DNA of 64,000 nucleotides, from assembly GCA_013398055.1 (NCBI GenBank), contig VZRS01000476.1, positions 1,222,430-1,286,429 on the forward strand, written 5' to 3'. This DNA is from Ifrita kowaldi. Taxonomy: Eukaryota > Chordata > Aves > Passeriformes > Cinclosomatidae. Shown here one piece after another: positions 14,501-28,426 of this stretch (within the stretch, counting starts at the first letter, position 1; every line of letters starts with the position of its first letter). Below the pieces are notes generated by a model, which worked only from the letters and a program-made list of their open reading frames with translations, searched no databases and was not told the DNA's origin. A program made the position numbers and the translations under genes.

Positions 14501-16108
14501 TAACACACCATACTAAAATTAATAGTTTTAGGAAGGTAATTTTTTCTTAATGTTCACCAGGGCAGCTCATAGTCTTTCACTAAAGCAAAATATCTACTCT
14601 TTTATTACTCTAATTTGTCATGTTGCCTTTGTATTTGATGGATACAGCTGCAAGTAAAAGTTGGACCATTATCTTGAGAGAGTTATACTCTCGTTCAATG
14701 ACACATTAAACACATTCTCTTTTTAAATGGAATTTTATTTTAGGGTAAGTGAAAATAATTGAAAAACTACCAGTATGTGCCTATTACTCTAATCACTTAC
14801 TTAAACAAATTGTGGAAATAAATTACTCATAAATGAGTGGAACAGAACTTCAGGATAAAGTATTTTGATTCAGATACCTGCTTACAGCCCATACCATAAA
14901 GTTACTAAAAACACCCCAAAATACATGTATATAGACAGATTGAAGTAATTTATCCATTTTCATCATGAGAAAGGTGAAAATAAATTTCAATATAAAAACA
15001 CAGGTAAACTATGAATCAGTAAAATAATCCTTTCCTGTACAGGGAAAGTATTTCACATTTTATTTACAGTAGCAGAAGTCCAAAGAAAAAGTACTTACTC
15101 ATAATTTTCTTGTTAAAATAATCCAGAGTTTCCAGTTAGCAAACAAATACAAAACACTTGAGAGTTATTTTGTGAGATTATTTTCCTTAGCGGATTAGTG
15201 AAACCTTTTGAACTTTTTCATTCTTCTACATTTCTCATCATACCCCATTCTAGCTAAAAAAAAAAATCCTTTTATTAAAAATACGTATCTTTCTAATGGA
15301 TGAAAATTTCAGGCAGCAGAATCACCGTGAACCTTTGAACAGGTCCCTTGTACTCCCCATGACATTAATCGCCACTTTGCTCACATATGTCACAGCAGTG
15401 TGAGGACATCTGAAGGAAAAGGAAAGGAGCTCTGAAGTTGTGTGTGCTAAAGGATTTCCTGCTCCAGGCTCCCTGCTGAGGCACAGATTCCAGGGGCGAG
15501 GCACTGACTTGCTCAGGGTGTCCATTTGCAGGCACCCAGAGCATGAGGGAGGGATGCACACCCAGCAATGGAGGGATGTGCTCACTGCCTTGTCAGGCCA
15601 TCCCCAGTCCCAGGCAATGCCATCATCCTCAATGTCAAAGGATCGTTTTCTACCTTCTAATTTTTCACATTCATAAATTTGTCATTTTTCCAATCGCATT
15701 TTGGTTTATAGAAACACATAAAGCTACCTGTGGTGTACCTAGAGTCCGTGCTTAGCAGTTTCTCTTTCCTGTCCACAGACATCTGTCCTTCCCCTCTATC
15801 CTTATCTAAGATGAGCAGCTTCAGTTTACACACTCAGTACCTTGCAAAAGCATAGTCTGGAAAATTAATTCTTGAAAGGATTAATATTTTTTTCCCCCTC
15901 ATCACAAACATGTTTCTGCTTCTGTAGACAACGTGTTCCACTTTGCAGACAGAAGGGGCACTGCCTGCTCTGGCAGAAGCGTTCCTCTTGCATACAAAAG
16001 GAAAACTGCGTACAGCCCAGTGCAGGAATAATTCTAATCGCCAAAGTAACATAGTCAGTCATATTGATGCAGCTGAAATCTCAGGAAATAAACAAAGCAA
16101 TTTCTCTT

Positions 16109-16152
16109 AAAAAAAAAAAAAAGGAAAGAAAGAAAACAACAACAACAAAAAA
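16109..16152 (+). repeat. Poly-A, GAAA and AAC low-complexity tract
   Basis: A run of 14 A is followed by GGAAAGAAAGAAAA and then AACAACAACAA. It could be the A-rich tail of a retrocopy, but no recognisable body lies to its left. Confidence 0.85.
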
Positions 16153-19100
16153 GCCTTCTGCAGGCATTGTGATATGCTCAGGGAGGTTTTTTTCCCACTC
16201 TCTAATTTTTGCAATACCAACCTGGCCATTTGAAAATAAAGGAAGCTTCTACCACTCATTTTGACTCGTTTTTAAAAGCATGTTTTCCATGGAGTTGAAA
16301 TTACATGCAAAAGCTTGTCCTTCAAATGCAGTTGAACAAACCAGGATGAAAAACCTCTCCTTGCCTGCCTTAGATTTCATGGTGGAGTGCAATGAAAACC
16401 CTTCCAAAGAGGCTCTGAGTCCTGAAGGTGCTTATTTCCCACTATCCCAACAGAAGCATCCTATGAGTGCAAGAATCAGTAATTTTCCCCTTGAGGAGTC
16501 AGATAAATCCCTTCCCCTCTAAATTTTTCAAAGGTTTCTTCCCTACCATCGGCCAGACTCCACTGCTTCTTGATTGCCCAGTCCAGGGGCATGAACAAAA
16601 TCCATTCGGCCACCTGGATCACTTCAAAGAGCAACCAACTTTATATTATGCAATGGCAGGGAAAAATGGGCAAACCTTCCCACCCCTTATTTTAAGAAAG
16701 ATGTGGTCTTCTGGCCTTCACAGCACTCAACCTGACTGTTATTTCTACAGCCATGGACTTGGCCATCAAAGCAGCTTTAAATTTTTGTCCTCAGGACTAC
16801 ATTCATTCACTCTCACTTCATCCAACCACAGACAGTGGTCCAGTTACAAAATTAATACAAGGAAAAATATGCATAGAGAAGAGGAGAAACAGCATAAACT
16901 AAAGCCAGACAGAGGCAGCAAAGGGAAATAAAAGCTTGTTACAATTGGGAGAATAAGAGGTGAGAAAGCTGGGGGAAGGCAGAGGAAAGGTAAGAGTAAG
17001 ATGAAATAAAGCTAAGGGAAAGAAAAACATGACAATAGTGAAGAGGAATAATATTTTTAATCTTGAATACAAGACTTGGACAGCCTGTGTCACACATGCA
17101 ACCACAAATTGCGTTATAGAAACCTATTTTCATGGGGGCTGGTGAGCTGGACACTCCACTGACACCATATTTTATTCTTGAAGCTCAGTTTTTAAAGGGC
17201 TAAGACTATGAAATTCACATATAGGAAGAAGGCAAAATGGGAAAACTGTACATCCAGATGTAAGAGACAAGACCTGACTTTGCTTATGTTGATGAATGTA
17301 TTACCTAAAGAAAAGTTATGTAACTTCATCATTGCTCAAATAAACAAGCAAGTAGCAAAGCTGGCTATTACAGCTTGCTGAGGGAGAATCGCCTCTATTA
17401 ATAAATTTCAAAAAAGAAATGTAAGTTTTTAGATGTCCTTTCCCCATTGCTTTAGGGGGCTTTTTAAACAAAAAATAGAACATTAAACTTGCCCCACTTT
17501 CAAAGTTGGAGCTATGTAGTCCATCTCCCCATACTGACTACTCTCCCAAGTAAGAATTTGCAATCTCTCTCAGTAACTGAAGCAAAGAGGAGAAGATTTT
17601 AGCTTTGATAATGATTGGCGAATTTCAAATAGTTTGGATAAGCAAACCCCAAAAGTTCAAAATGAATATTCAGATTTTGTTACACAGCATGGTCTGCAAA
17701 TTGAGGATAGAAATCTCAGATGATAGCTATCTTAGATCTCCTCCAAGATCCCCCACATGCCCTAGTTATGTCTAAGCAGGAAATAACACAAAAACAACCA
17801 ATGTATTTAGTTATGAAATGCAGAGTTGTTCTGAACATTCAAAACAATAATATTAAGGGAAAATATTCACTGAGAAATCACAAAATTGCAGCTAGGCTCG
17901 CTTCATATTGGGCCCATCCCTATTCCACCTACACTCCTTAACCAGTGCATCATTTGTAATTCCTGAAATAGGCAGTCTCCCACCTCTGGCGGGTCCCACT
18001 GGTGACTCATCATTGCCTGGCAGGGAAATCCCTCCCCATGCTCACACCCACTGGGGACCTTGCCGAAAGACTGGGATCAGTGCAAATCAAGGACAACGCC
18101 AGATCCAGTTCTGCATCTCTGCAGGGCTCAAGCACTTGCCTTGCACAGGTCTCTCCTCCCCTGCCTGGCGGTGCCCGGCTCAGCAGGGATGCCACTGCTC
18201 ATGGGCAGCAGGGCCAAGCTGGCAGGCACACAGGCATCCTCCCCCCTCCAGGACCCCATGCCAGATTTCCATCTTAGCTACACCATCATAACTGAGCTGG
18301 AAGCAATGCAATTGCATTGATGGAGCCAAAATTCCAAAAGCCACTGTGTGTGCAGCAGGACTACCCATTTGCAGAGGAAATTCCAGGATAGCAGCAGCAC
18401 AGCAAAGCTCATGGCTGGCTCCTGCCCTGTGGCAGCTGTCACAAATGCCACCCTCCAGCAGGAATCCTCCCACCTCTCTGAAAACACTGTCTCTTCTAAA
18501 CAACCCTGCAGGCAACCGCCTAATATTTTCCTGGGATTCATTTATTCACCGAACTCTCCAAGTCTGTGTAAATGATCATCATTTACTTGAAACGAATTGG
18601 AAAAAATAACAAACAAGCAGAACACTTAACCCAATGCTCTAGTTCCAGGAACACATCCCTGTATTGTTATCTTTGCCCTTAGAAACCTTCCCCCATGTAT
18701 CACCTCCAAGGACAAACATTTTGGCAGAGGGAGAAAGTTCACAGCATGCCATCAAAGTTACAGATTTGTTTTTGCTCACGTTATGGCTTACACATTTCAC
18801 AAAATCAACAAACAATTTACGTTATTTCAGATATGGATCTTTTCCATCTCAATGGAACTTAATTCCTTCAAGCTGAAAAAGGAAGCCCAAAAAACCCAGA
18901 ATAACTAAAGTGACATTATAAGAAACATAGCCTGAGGCTGCCAATATCTTTCTGTGCCATTGTAGGAAAGACTGCATTACTGAGCTACACCAGACGCCAT
19001 TTCCAGCAGAAACCTTTCCTTCTTCTTTGCTGCCATGAGGAGGATTACATTACACAGCACTGCACTAAGCCCATTTATACAATTCTACTTCTTTAATCGG

Positions 19101-19780
19101 GCTGTAAAAATAATCAGCTCAACTTCTCACACTAATCATAGAAATATTAATACAAGACACTAGCTGCTCTTTTGCTGTGTGATTTTTCTTCTCTATGCTA
19201 AATATGAGAGTCATAAAGTTTATGCTTCCCATAAGTTGCAAGAAATTGTGTTTTACTGCAGGAAGGTAACATCAAAAATAATTACTGTTATAAATATACA
19301 GCAAAATACAGTCACACTTGGCATATATCAAGGTTTTATGTGAAAAACTTAGCAAAATGGCAGCTGCAGTATGGTTTCCCCTTTTTTTCCCCAGATGTAC
19401 AGTGTAAAAATCACTTTTACTAAAAAAAAGTAGAAAAAAATGTTTAAAATAAAAAATGTTCAGAAATATAAGTAGGCATTCATTTAACAGAACTATCCAC
19501 ACAGTAAAAAGGGGCCAAATTAGCCTAAGTCTCCCCAAACAAGGAAAATTCTGTTTAAAAAGCTATTCTGGTGTGTAGTTTTTGGAGATAGGAGTATTAT
19601 ACAGGGTTTCCTCCCTTCTGAATCAAGAACACATGAGTTTCGTAATTTACAAGTATATCGCCATGCTACCTTTACCAATATTATTTTAAACAGTCTTCCT
19701 TCCCCATCCTTCCAGTGTCTCCTTTCATTAGGAAGAGAAACCCATTTTATTACCAAATCCCTTCCCTGTAGGCACCACAT

Positions 19781-22720
19781 GGCACTACATTACATACTTT
19801 TTTTTCAGGAATCAACACATTTTCATCTAAAAACTAGTCAGGTGCCTTGTCCCACTGTGCTTCATATTTGAAAGCTGCCTAAATTTCCACCCCACACATT
19901 CTCAAGATCAGTGTGTAATTATTTCTTTTTGTGCTAGAACTATCTTTTATGTACAAATCCTCCTATGTGCGAGACAGCAATTGTATTTTCTCTCAATTTT
20001 CTTTTTTACAGAGTCAGACAAATCAAGGATTTTAATCTCCCCTCATAAAATCGTCTCTCCCTTCCCCAAGGCATTTTAGAAACCTGCCTAGGCTCCTAAA
20101 CCAGCTTGAATTTACTTTCCTTAAAGTGAATGATCACACTGGCACAGATTTTTGTGTGTTATACTTTACACATACCTTATACAAGCAGCACTAAGGCTTC
20201 CTTGCATGGGAAACATACTTCCTTATACTGCCAGATGTCAGATGATCCATGCTAGAACCAAATCTGTCCACTTTCCACCAAAGTCTCATTTTGAGGCCTC
20301 AGTTATCTTGTGTTTAGCACTCCCATGCCTGTCCAGTCTCTCCCTGATACAAGCTCCCAAGTGCACGACCCTCCAATTCTGACAGCAGTCTTTCATCTCC
20401 CTTGCATTGTTTTCCAACTCATATGCTCATCCCATTTCTTCAAAATGAAACTCCAGCCTTCAGCATAATCCTTCTGGTAGCTTGTGTCACCAAGACTTTT
20501 TTCCCCACTCTTGTTGCTTTTGTGGTACAATCGGTAACAGAAACATTTCCTGAGACTGATCCCATGGTCAGGTCGTTGGGAAATCCTTTGGTGACCTCCA
20601 ACCCATCCTCCAGCTCCAGTTTTGCTTCTAGTTAATTTTTTCATTCTCTTTTCTCTCCTACAACTCATTCATAATTCTTATGTTAACAAATCTCTACACA
20701 GCAGACGACAAATACAGTATTTTACCGAAGCCCATGTGGATATATCATTACTTCTTTTGTTTAGAGAATTAGCTTAGCTATTTTTTCAACTAGAGGTATC
20801 AGCTTAATCAGGCATGACCTCCTTGTGGAGATCCTACATTGTGTCTTCACTCACTTATCATGTTTTGTGTCATTTGCTTATTCTTTCCTTAATTTTTTTT
20901 TTAAGAAGATTCTATATACTATTGAGATTACAGTAATGCTCTTTAATGGAGTAATTTTTTTTCCAATTTAAGTACTATTTTTCATTTATTTCCCCAGGTA
21001 ATACCAACTGATGTGCTATATTTAATAAAATTACTTGCTTTTGGAATTGAAATATTATGCAAGTTCTTGGATGTGGATTATATGGTCTCTTATGATTGAA
21101 ACAATTACATAATTTAAGTTTTGCTTCCCCCTGGAGGTAAGAATTTCCATTTCTGCATAATCATTCCTATTAGATGCCCTGCGTTTGTCCTGCCTTCGAT
21201 AGAATCATTAAAGTATGAAGAGTGCTACCTATTACATCTAAAACCCATCCATCTGTATCACCACTAATGTCAAAATTCTCTTTTTTTCTTCACTGACTGC
21301 ATTTCCAGTCTTGTTTTTTCCAATTTTTATTTTTAGAAAAATAGTTACGTCTTTGTTAAGTGGATTCTTAGACATTTACAATTCATTCTCACGTTTTCTG
21401 GTTTTTATGGTACAGTTCTCTGCATAGGCCAATCCTCTTTCCATTACTTTCAGACTCCTTGCTTATGCTTAATACTATTTTTAGGATGATTATTTATACA
21501 ATGAAACATGGGAAACTGTTTTACAATGTATCTCAATTATATATTTTTATTAGTTCTAGCAGTTTTTTTGAACCTTGGGCTAAGGATGACATTCACGCCT
21601 GCCTTATATAGTAGTCCCTGCACTTTCTATTCCAGATTAATTAACTGCTGCCTGCAACTTCTCAAATATTTGTCCACTGGAAACCTTGCAGACCTATGTC
21701 AGTTTCTGAGTCATTCTCTCCCTGTCCTTATTCCCACCCACCTTTGGATTACTGTAACACTACCTCAGTAAAGTTTTTCTCTTAGTTTTTCTTCCTTTTT
21801 TTTTTTCCTTTATTTATGGAGGTTCTGTTTTCATCCCATCTTCCCTGTCTCAAAGCTTTATGCCCTTAATGTGCACAGACACCCAACTGATTGCATTTGC
21901 CAATACAAGCCTTCCTGGACACATTGCCATTTTTTGGCTAACACCTCTTTTCCCTTTGGCATAGACAGCTTCCATTAACCTGCCTGGATCCTTACACTGA
22001 TGCAACAACACTTCCACGATTCACTCTGACCTCACACAAACTCGCAGCCAGATGACATGGGATTATTCCATAACTAAATCTTCATGTCAAAATTTTTACC
22101 AAAAATGGAACTAGTTTTCTCTTGCTAGCTATCACCTCATAATATTGTTCATTTTCCATTTTTGTAGCCTCATTTGTCCAATTTTAATTTTTCTGTGCCC
22201 TCAAGGCTTGTACAGGCGTCACATGGGTCTCTCTTGCACTTTCTCCTGTGTCCCATTTCATCAGTTTAAAACTATTCTCATCAATCCCACAAAATGAGGA
22301 AGCTGCATATTGTCCACCCACAGACAATGACCTTATTTTGTTACTGACATATAATAATGAAACTGCCTAAAACTTTCTTTCTTTCCCAATCTTCTCTAGG
22401 AATGATCTACTGAACAGATCTACCAGAGATCATCTCAGCTCTCACCTGTGTCATTCCCCATCTTTTTGTGGTCCTTGTTGATCCACTCCAACAGGAGTCT
22501 CACAGTCATTCTTCACTCAAAATAGGATTTGTAAGAACTTTTCTCATTCCTCTCCTGTTTCTTTTCAGGTTCAAGTATCTCATGCCCTTACATGCAGCAA
22601 AGTTTTTACTCTCCAGATCCCCTTTGGTGTCTCCATCTGATCTCTACAGGTAATCAATAACAATCACAATCTAAACTCAACACGTGCTTTAATTTTTATT
22701 AGATATCCATCTGACATGCA
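19781..22720 (+). other. Pyrimidine-skewed non-coding stretch, possible old retroelement
   Basis: For nearly 3 kb the plus strand is visibly enriched in T and C (many CTTTCC, TTCTCC, TTTTTTCC words) compared with the flanks. Open frames inside it are short and unlike known proteins. Phrases such as GCCTCAGTTATCTTGTGTTTAG near 20299 and GGATTACTGTAACACTACC near 21746 recall the part of L2/CR1-like LINE second ORFs that encodes a conserved LDYCN motif. The resemblance is weak and unverified. A strand-asymmetric mutation bias in a transcribed intron would look similar. Confidence 0.3.
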
Positions 22721-25700
22721 GGAACTCACTTGGATGCCTGTGCTCACAGGGTTTTTTTTCAATTTCCTTTTGTAATTTAATGCACCTAAAATGCTGACAA
22801 CAGGAGAGAACAACACTGAATAATTTTAAAACAATGGTCTATTAATATACAGTACATACTATTTTAAGGCATTAAGAATACCACCAGACAGATTCACAGC
22901 CCAGCCAAAAATTCTTAACCTTTTTACTTCTCATTCTCATTTTAGTGTCTCTGAGTCCAATTACACTCATCTATCAGTACTGCCATAAAGTAACCCAGAT
23001 CTCAAACTACCCCTTCTAGACTTTACCAGATGGAATTAGCTGTATGATCCCAAAGCTTTCTCCTATCTCCTTTCCCCAGTAATTTATAATGGGAAGACTT
23101 TCATTAAACCAGAAGAGTTGTCTTTAGATGCATTAGGCTCAATTCAGTTATGATCAATGTCCAGATACAACATTTATTAAGGCATCTTGTATCATACTGA
23201 AAAATACCAGAACTTCGGCACAGCAGGAGCAACATGCTTCTTCCAAATACCCATTTATTTTAAAGTCAGCATTACGACATTCACTAAAGTGAACTCAGGG
23301 AAGCTGGATACCCATTTTATTTAGCTGAAGCAGTTTTTAAAAGATGAAAGGAACGTTCTCCAGGATGTCTCACAGGATGCAATTCCTTTAACAAATGGCA
23401 TGTCTGGATTTAATATGTGGACACATTTCTTTATAAACTGCAGAAACAGTTAAAAAGGCTTTCTTTGGAGTCAAAAGTATTGGAAAGAATGTGGAAGAAA
23501 TAACAGAACATTTTAAAGGTAATGCTTACATTACTGTATTAAGATGAAGTCTTTCATAATATACAACCATACTATTAGATCAACCTAACTACAAATTTTA
23601 AACCTGATGTTAGAGACAGTAAATACACACTAATCCAGAGTGTGTTATATTATTGTGACACTTTGAGCATGCTGATATGTTGCTGGTCAATGTTATTTAC
23701 TATCATTACGTACACACCTGCTCAGCAGCCACATCCAATAAAGCATTAGTGTCCTCATCGTAGCTCAGCCTTGCAGCTCATCAGTTCCTCAGATGAGACT
23801 GTAGCAAGTTGGACAGGCTGCAAATGTAACTCCCTGCTGCCCACAGGACACAGACAGAGACACGTCCTTGCATCCCTTGGCTGGTGAAACGGGAGTGTGC
23901 AGCCATCAGAAGGTACCTGGCTGAGGAAATGTGCTCCCCAGCTCCTAACCTGTCCAGAGGGCTGCAGCAGGGCTAATTACACACAGCAGCAGGGTGCTCA
24001 GGCTGCCTGCTAATGACAGATGAAGGGTGCCCCAGCTCTTATAGATGGATGAAGGTGAGAGCAAAACTAGACAGAGAAATAAGGAATTGCATTACTCCTA
24101 CTGTACAAGAATTTTCTTAAGGCTAGGAGAAACCATAAATCTTGTTTGCTACCAAACAAAGCCTAAGAACTCTGTAGCCTGCATACTGAGTGACCAGTTA
24201 AATTTGCTGGTGCAAGTCACTCTTCTTCCCCTCCTTATAACTGGTTGTCTCACATATCAAGACACATCAAAAAACTGAAATCCACGTATATTGACTGTGA
24301 CTACTCAATAGAACTGCTGAATACACATCACTTTGATTAAGCACAATCATGTGATAATTAAAAATATTTATGGCAATGTTTAGTACCAATGCAGATAGGA
24401 TGCAATTCATATTGATTGCATCATCCAAACCCACTATTTTCTTTGGTTGTTTGGGGTATTTTACTCTTTTGGAAATGCAGAAGAGCTCTGACAGTTTCAC
24501 AGCACTTCCCTTCTGAAAAAGTGTATAAATATCTTGTGTAGCCACCAAGGGACTTAAACATGCTGCTGATTCTACAAGGCTCGCCTGTGCAAAGATCACA
24601 TAATATAGTAAGTGGCAAGGGTGCTTGCTTTGGTTACCCCAAGTCTATAGAAGTCCAGTTTCATTGAACTAAGAAAGTAGAACAGAAAAGCTCAGAGCTC
24701 AAACATATATCTTTCAATCCTTGGAAGCATCTAATCAGAAAATTAAAGCTGAAATACTTGTGTTTTGAAGTTACTGAATGTATTCTTTTGAAAATCACTG
24801 AAGACTAAAAAGGCACTTACATCAACTCCTGTAGAAGTAATTTTGTGGTAATTTAAAAGAGATACAGTACTTTTATTGTCCTCAACACAAGTTTTATCAG
24901 ACGTTTATTCAGTTTTTCCATTGAAAATATCAGTAATGTTGTCTGCATGTATATCACCTTTCATTTAAAACATACAGAATCATTTACAAGGGCTTCAAGT
25001 ATTTTAACCATATATCATTATGGTAAAAAGAAGACACAGATTTTTGCCATGAATTCTGACTTGTTCAGAATTCAGCTTCTAAAGAAGCTCCTAACACACA
25101 ACTCATCCTCTTCCTTTACAGCACTTTTAATCCACCAAGCAACCCCTGCCCCAAAAGGCACTCTGTGGCATGGCTGAGGTCAGGGAGTCATGACTGTTCC
25201 ATCCACACTGGTTGTGTCCGTATTTCCAGGTACCAAAGCACATATTTTTTAAAAAAATCTTTTTTGAGGATCAGGGATCCTCAGTCCTGGCAAAGAGCAG
25301 ACTGCCCTTCCACACTGACGCTGCCCACAGGTCAGGCAGTGGCTACTTCATCACATCTCTTCATGGCAGCTACAGCAAACATATTAATAGAAAATTATTC
25401 AAACTGTAAATGGACCTGTACCTGCTCTTAATGTCCTTTAAGCAAACATACAGATGAAAATCATAAACAAATTACTTTGAACCATTTTAGAAGGTTAAGA
25501 AACCCTCTTTAGAAACAGGCCTGTCACAATCTACAGGATCTTTCATCTCATATGTTAGCTTTTTTAATGATGCGAGAATATCTAGTACCATCAGCTGGCT
25601 GCATTTCCTTACTGCTGCAGAATACAATGTGTCTCCTGGAGAGATAAGGACACTTGGGCAAACTTCCTCTCGTATCTCTCCAGAACAGTGTCTGACAAAC

Positions 25701-26673
25701 TACTGAATGCCTGAGCTCATCGGCCACACATCCTATCAGCATCTTTTCAAAATGGTCAGTAAATACTGGATTTGGCTTTCAAACATTTAACATGACAAGA
25801 CTTCTGCTTGAGAGATGAGGTTTTACCAGAATTATGATATGTAATAAATAGATATATGTTCTACAGGATATAAAGATATGAGCTGTTGCATGCCATTGAG
25901 TGGTGCAGAACAGCTCCAACTGTCAGGAATGTGGCTTGAGTCAACGTACTGATAAGCTTTACAGAACTTTTTGAGGAAGATAAAAACCAACTGGTGCTAG
26001 GACTGTGAGCTTAAACATGCCGTGATGAAGAGTGAAAATTAAGGTTGCACCTGCTATTTTCTACCAATGTTTTCATAGAGGGCTTGGAAAAATCTTTATC
26101 CTGTCATCTGCAATACGACTTGTGCTTACAGACAGAAAAGAGACTAAAGAAAAATCAGTGCTTTTAGTTGTAACTTGTCACTGAAAATTTAACTCCTGTG
26201 TTACTACTGAGAGGAAAATAGAGAAATCACTATTAAACAGCTACTCTAGTTCACCTCTATGGATCTTTATGGGTCAGCTGTGATGGAGCAATGTTCTGTA
26301 CCATGCACCAGGAAAGCAGCCTGGAGCCTCACACATTTTCCTCCCAAAGCTTTTGGCTCTGCACTAGTGGAAATTTCCTTCTTTTGACAAAACATGATTT
26401 TCTGCATTTTCAGTGATTAGCTGACTAAAAAAGAAATTAAACGGCAGTCCATTTTTGACTTGAAAAATTACAGTTTTCATTCAAGGCTGAACAGGAATTA
26501 CTAAATACAGAAGATGACTACAGGCCACCATTTTTATCTCTGGATGCATAGTTCAGATTTAGCACATAAGTAAAAGGAGAGATGAAGGCTATTGCCACTG
26601 GTATTCAGTCCTTGAAACAGGAGGATATTGCTAAATGAAGCTCCTAGATGATTTCAGGGAGTAGCTCCATGGC
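22721..26673. other. Non-coding stretch, no gene recognised
   Basis: Ordinary AT-rich sequence. A slightly GC-richer patch at about 23740-24040 has no motif I can name. No exon with plausible splice sites and no repeat family was recognised. Confidence 0.55.
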
Positions 26674-27549
26674 ATCCTGGATGAGACAGCAACTCCTAAC
26701 ATCCCCAGGACAAGCAATAACAGCAGCATTAATGTCCAAGGAGGTCATGGCAGTAAGGCACCCAAGGGGATTTCATGCAACTAGGAACACCACTGAAATC
26801 TTTAAATTACACTCTGTTAAAATAACTTGCCAGTCAAGCAGGAAGGAATTGTTTTGTCTGCTACAAACCATCCAGCTAACTAGCGGCAGCTGCCCTGATG
26901 CTAACTATCACCGTTCCCTAATTTCACCAGTTGTGAAGACAAGCATTGCAGTGGGTTAATTACAATGAGTCTCTAGAACTGCATCACAATTTTCTAGCAA
27001 AGACTAGTTTGTAAGAACGTGGAAAACAAACAAACAAAATATTTATGTAAGTTAAGCTACTCTTTGCTCTGCTTTTAATTATATCAGGACATAGCGACAT
27101 TTGGACAGAGGTATCTTTCATAGAGAAATACTCTATGGTTGATAAGCCTCTTAACTCCTCTAAAAATACAGAATTAGGTTACTTGGCCCAAGTATTGTTT
27201 GCACCTCTATTTACTTTACATGCAGTGATAGACATCAGCTTGATGATATTAAAAAAACACAACCAAACAATGCACTATAAACCAACGCTTAGTTGTCAGC
27301 AAGTAAGTTCTAGTTACACTTTTTTCCTACTTGAAACTATCTCCTGAGCAGCTAATTTCAGTCCACTATTTACTCAGCAATAACTACCACCACTGTGTCT
27401 CCCAGAAACTTCCCTGGGAGCTGCAGGTGGATGACTCGTGTAGAGGTACACACGTACACTTGCATAAGCATTGCCAGCTGGTGCCAGGATGACCTATTTT
27501 AACCATCATTAAAGGTTTACAATTCAAAGTACAAGTACAGTTTAAACTG
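26674..27549 (+). repeat. Copy 1 of an 876-bp near-perfect tandem duplication (probable assembly artefact)
   Basis: This block recurs at 27551-28426 with a constant offset of 877. Reading both copies base by base I find three differences, at 26702/27579 (T/C), 26884/27761 (C/T) and 26970/27847 (T/C). All are transitions and there are no indels. The copy ends at the N in 27550. Non-coding by appearance; the open frames in it are short and simply repeated in the second copy. Confidence 0.95.
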
Positions 27550-27550
27550 N
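27550..27550. other. Single-N assembly gap
   Basis: The only ambiguous base in the window. It sits exactly at the junction of the two duplicate copies: sequence ending TTTAAACTG meets sequence beginning ATCCTGGATG. That is what a scaffold join with an unrecognised contig overlap looks like. Confidence 0.97.
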
Positions 27551-28426
27551 ATCCTGGATGAGACAGCAACTCCTAACACCCCCAGGACAAGCAATAACAG
27601 CAGCATTAATGTCCAAGGAGGTCATGGCAGTAAGGCACCCAAGGGGATTTCATGCAACTAGGAACACCACTGAAATCTTTAAATTACACTCTGTTAAAAT
27701 AACTTGCCAGTCAAGCAGGAAGGAATTGTTTTGTCTGCTACAAACCATCCAGCTAACTAGTGGCAGCTGCCCTGATGCTAACTATCACCGTTCCCTAATT
27801 TCACCAGTTGTGAAGACAAGCATTGCAGTGGGTTAATTACAATGAGCCTCTAGAACTGCATCACAATTTTCTAGCAAAGACTAGTTTGTAAGAACGTGGA
27901 AAACAAACAAACAAAATATTTATGTAAGTTAAGCTACTCTTTGCTCTGCTTTTAATTATATCAGGACATAGCGACATTTGGACAGAGGTATCTTTCATAG
28001 AGAAATACTCTATGGTTGATAAGCCTCTTAACTCCTCTAAAAATACAGAATTAGGTTACTTGGCCCAAGTATTGTTTGCACCTCTATTTACTTTACATGC
28101 AGTGATAGACATCAGCTTGATGATATTAAAAAAACACAACCAAACAATGCACTATAAACCAACGCTTAGTTGTCAGCAAGTAAGTTCTAGTTACACTTTT
28201 TTCCTACTTGAAACTATCTCCTGAGCAGCTAATTTCAGTCCACTATTTACTCAGCAATAACTACCACCACTGTGTCTCCCAGAAACTTCCCTGGGAGCTG
28301 CAGGTGGATGACTCGTGTAGAGGTACACACGTACACTTGCATAAGCATTGCCAGCTGGTGCCAGGATGACCTATTTTAACCATCATTAAAGGTTTACAAT
28401 TCAAAGTACAAGTACAGTTTAAACTG
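27551..28426 (+). repeat. Copy 2 of the 876-bp duplication
   Basis: This copy matches 26674-27549 except at three transition sites. Its right end runs on without a break (TTTAAACTG then TTTGCTTG), whereas copy 1 stops there at the N. Copy 1 is continuous on its left (CATGGC then ATCCTGG), whereas copy 2 starts at the N. Each copy therefore supplies one intact flank, as expected if one true locus was represented by two overlapping contig ends. Confidence 0.95.

Larger units (their letters stand above)
7541..19780. other. Non-coding stretch, no gene recognised
   Basis: AT-rich DNA with scattered GC-richer patches at about 9350-9880, 13060-13270, 13490-13740, 15440-15640 and 17950-18300. Open frames of 60-150 codons appear there in several frames at once on both strands, which points to base composition rather than selection. 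Around 9645-9690 the phrase GGGGTTGGACTGGACAGAGG loosely recalls a CR1 3' region, but the match is too short to call. I see no splice-bounded exon, RNA gene or promoter. Confidence 0.55.

Noticed and set aside
16467..16931. 154-codon open frame on the plus strand
   Set aside because: Aromatic- and Ser-rich product without motif, no splice signals, ordinary AT-rich surroundings.
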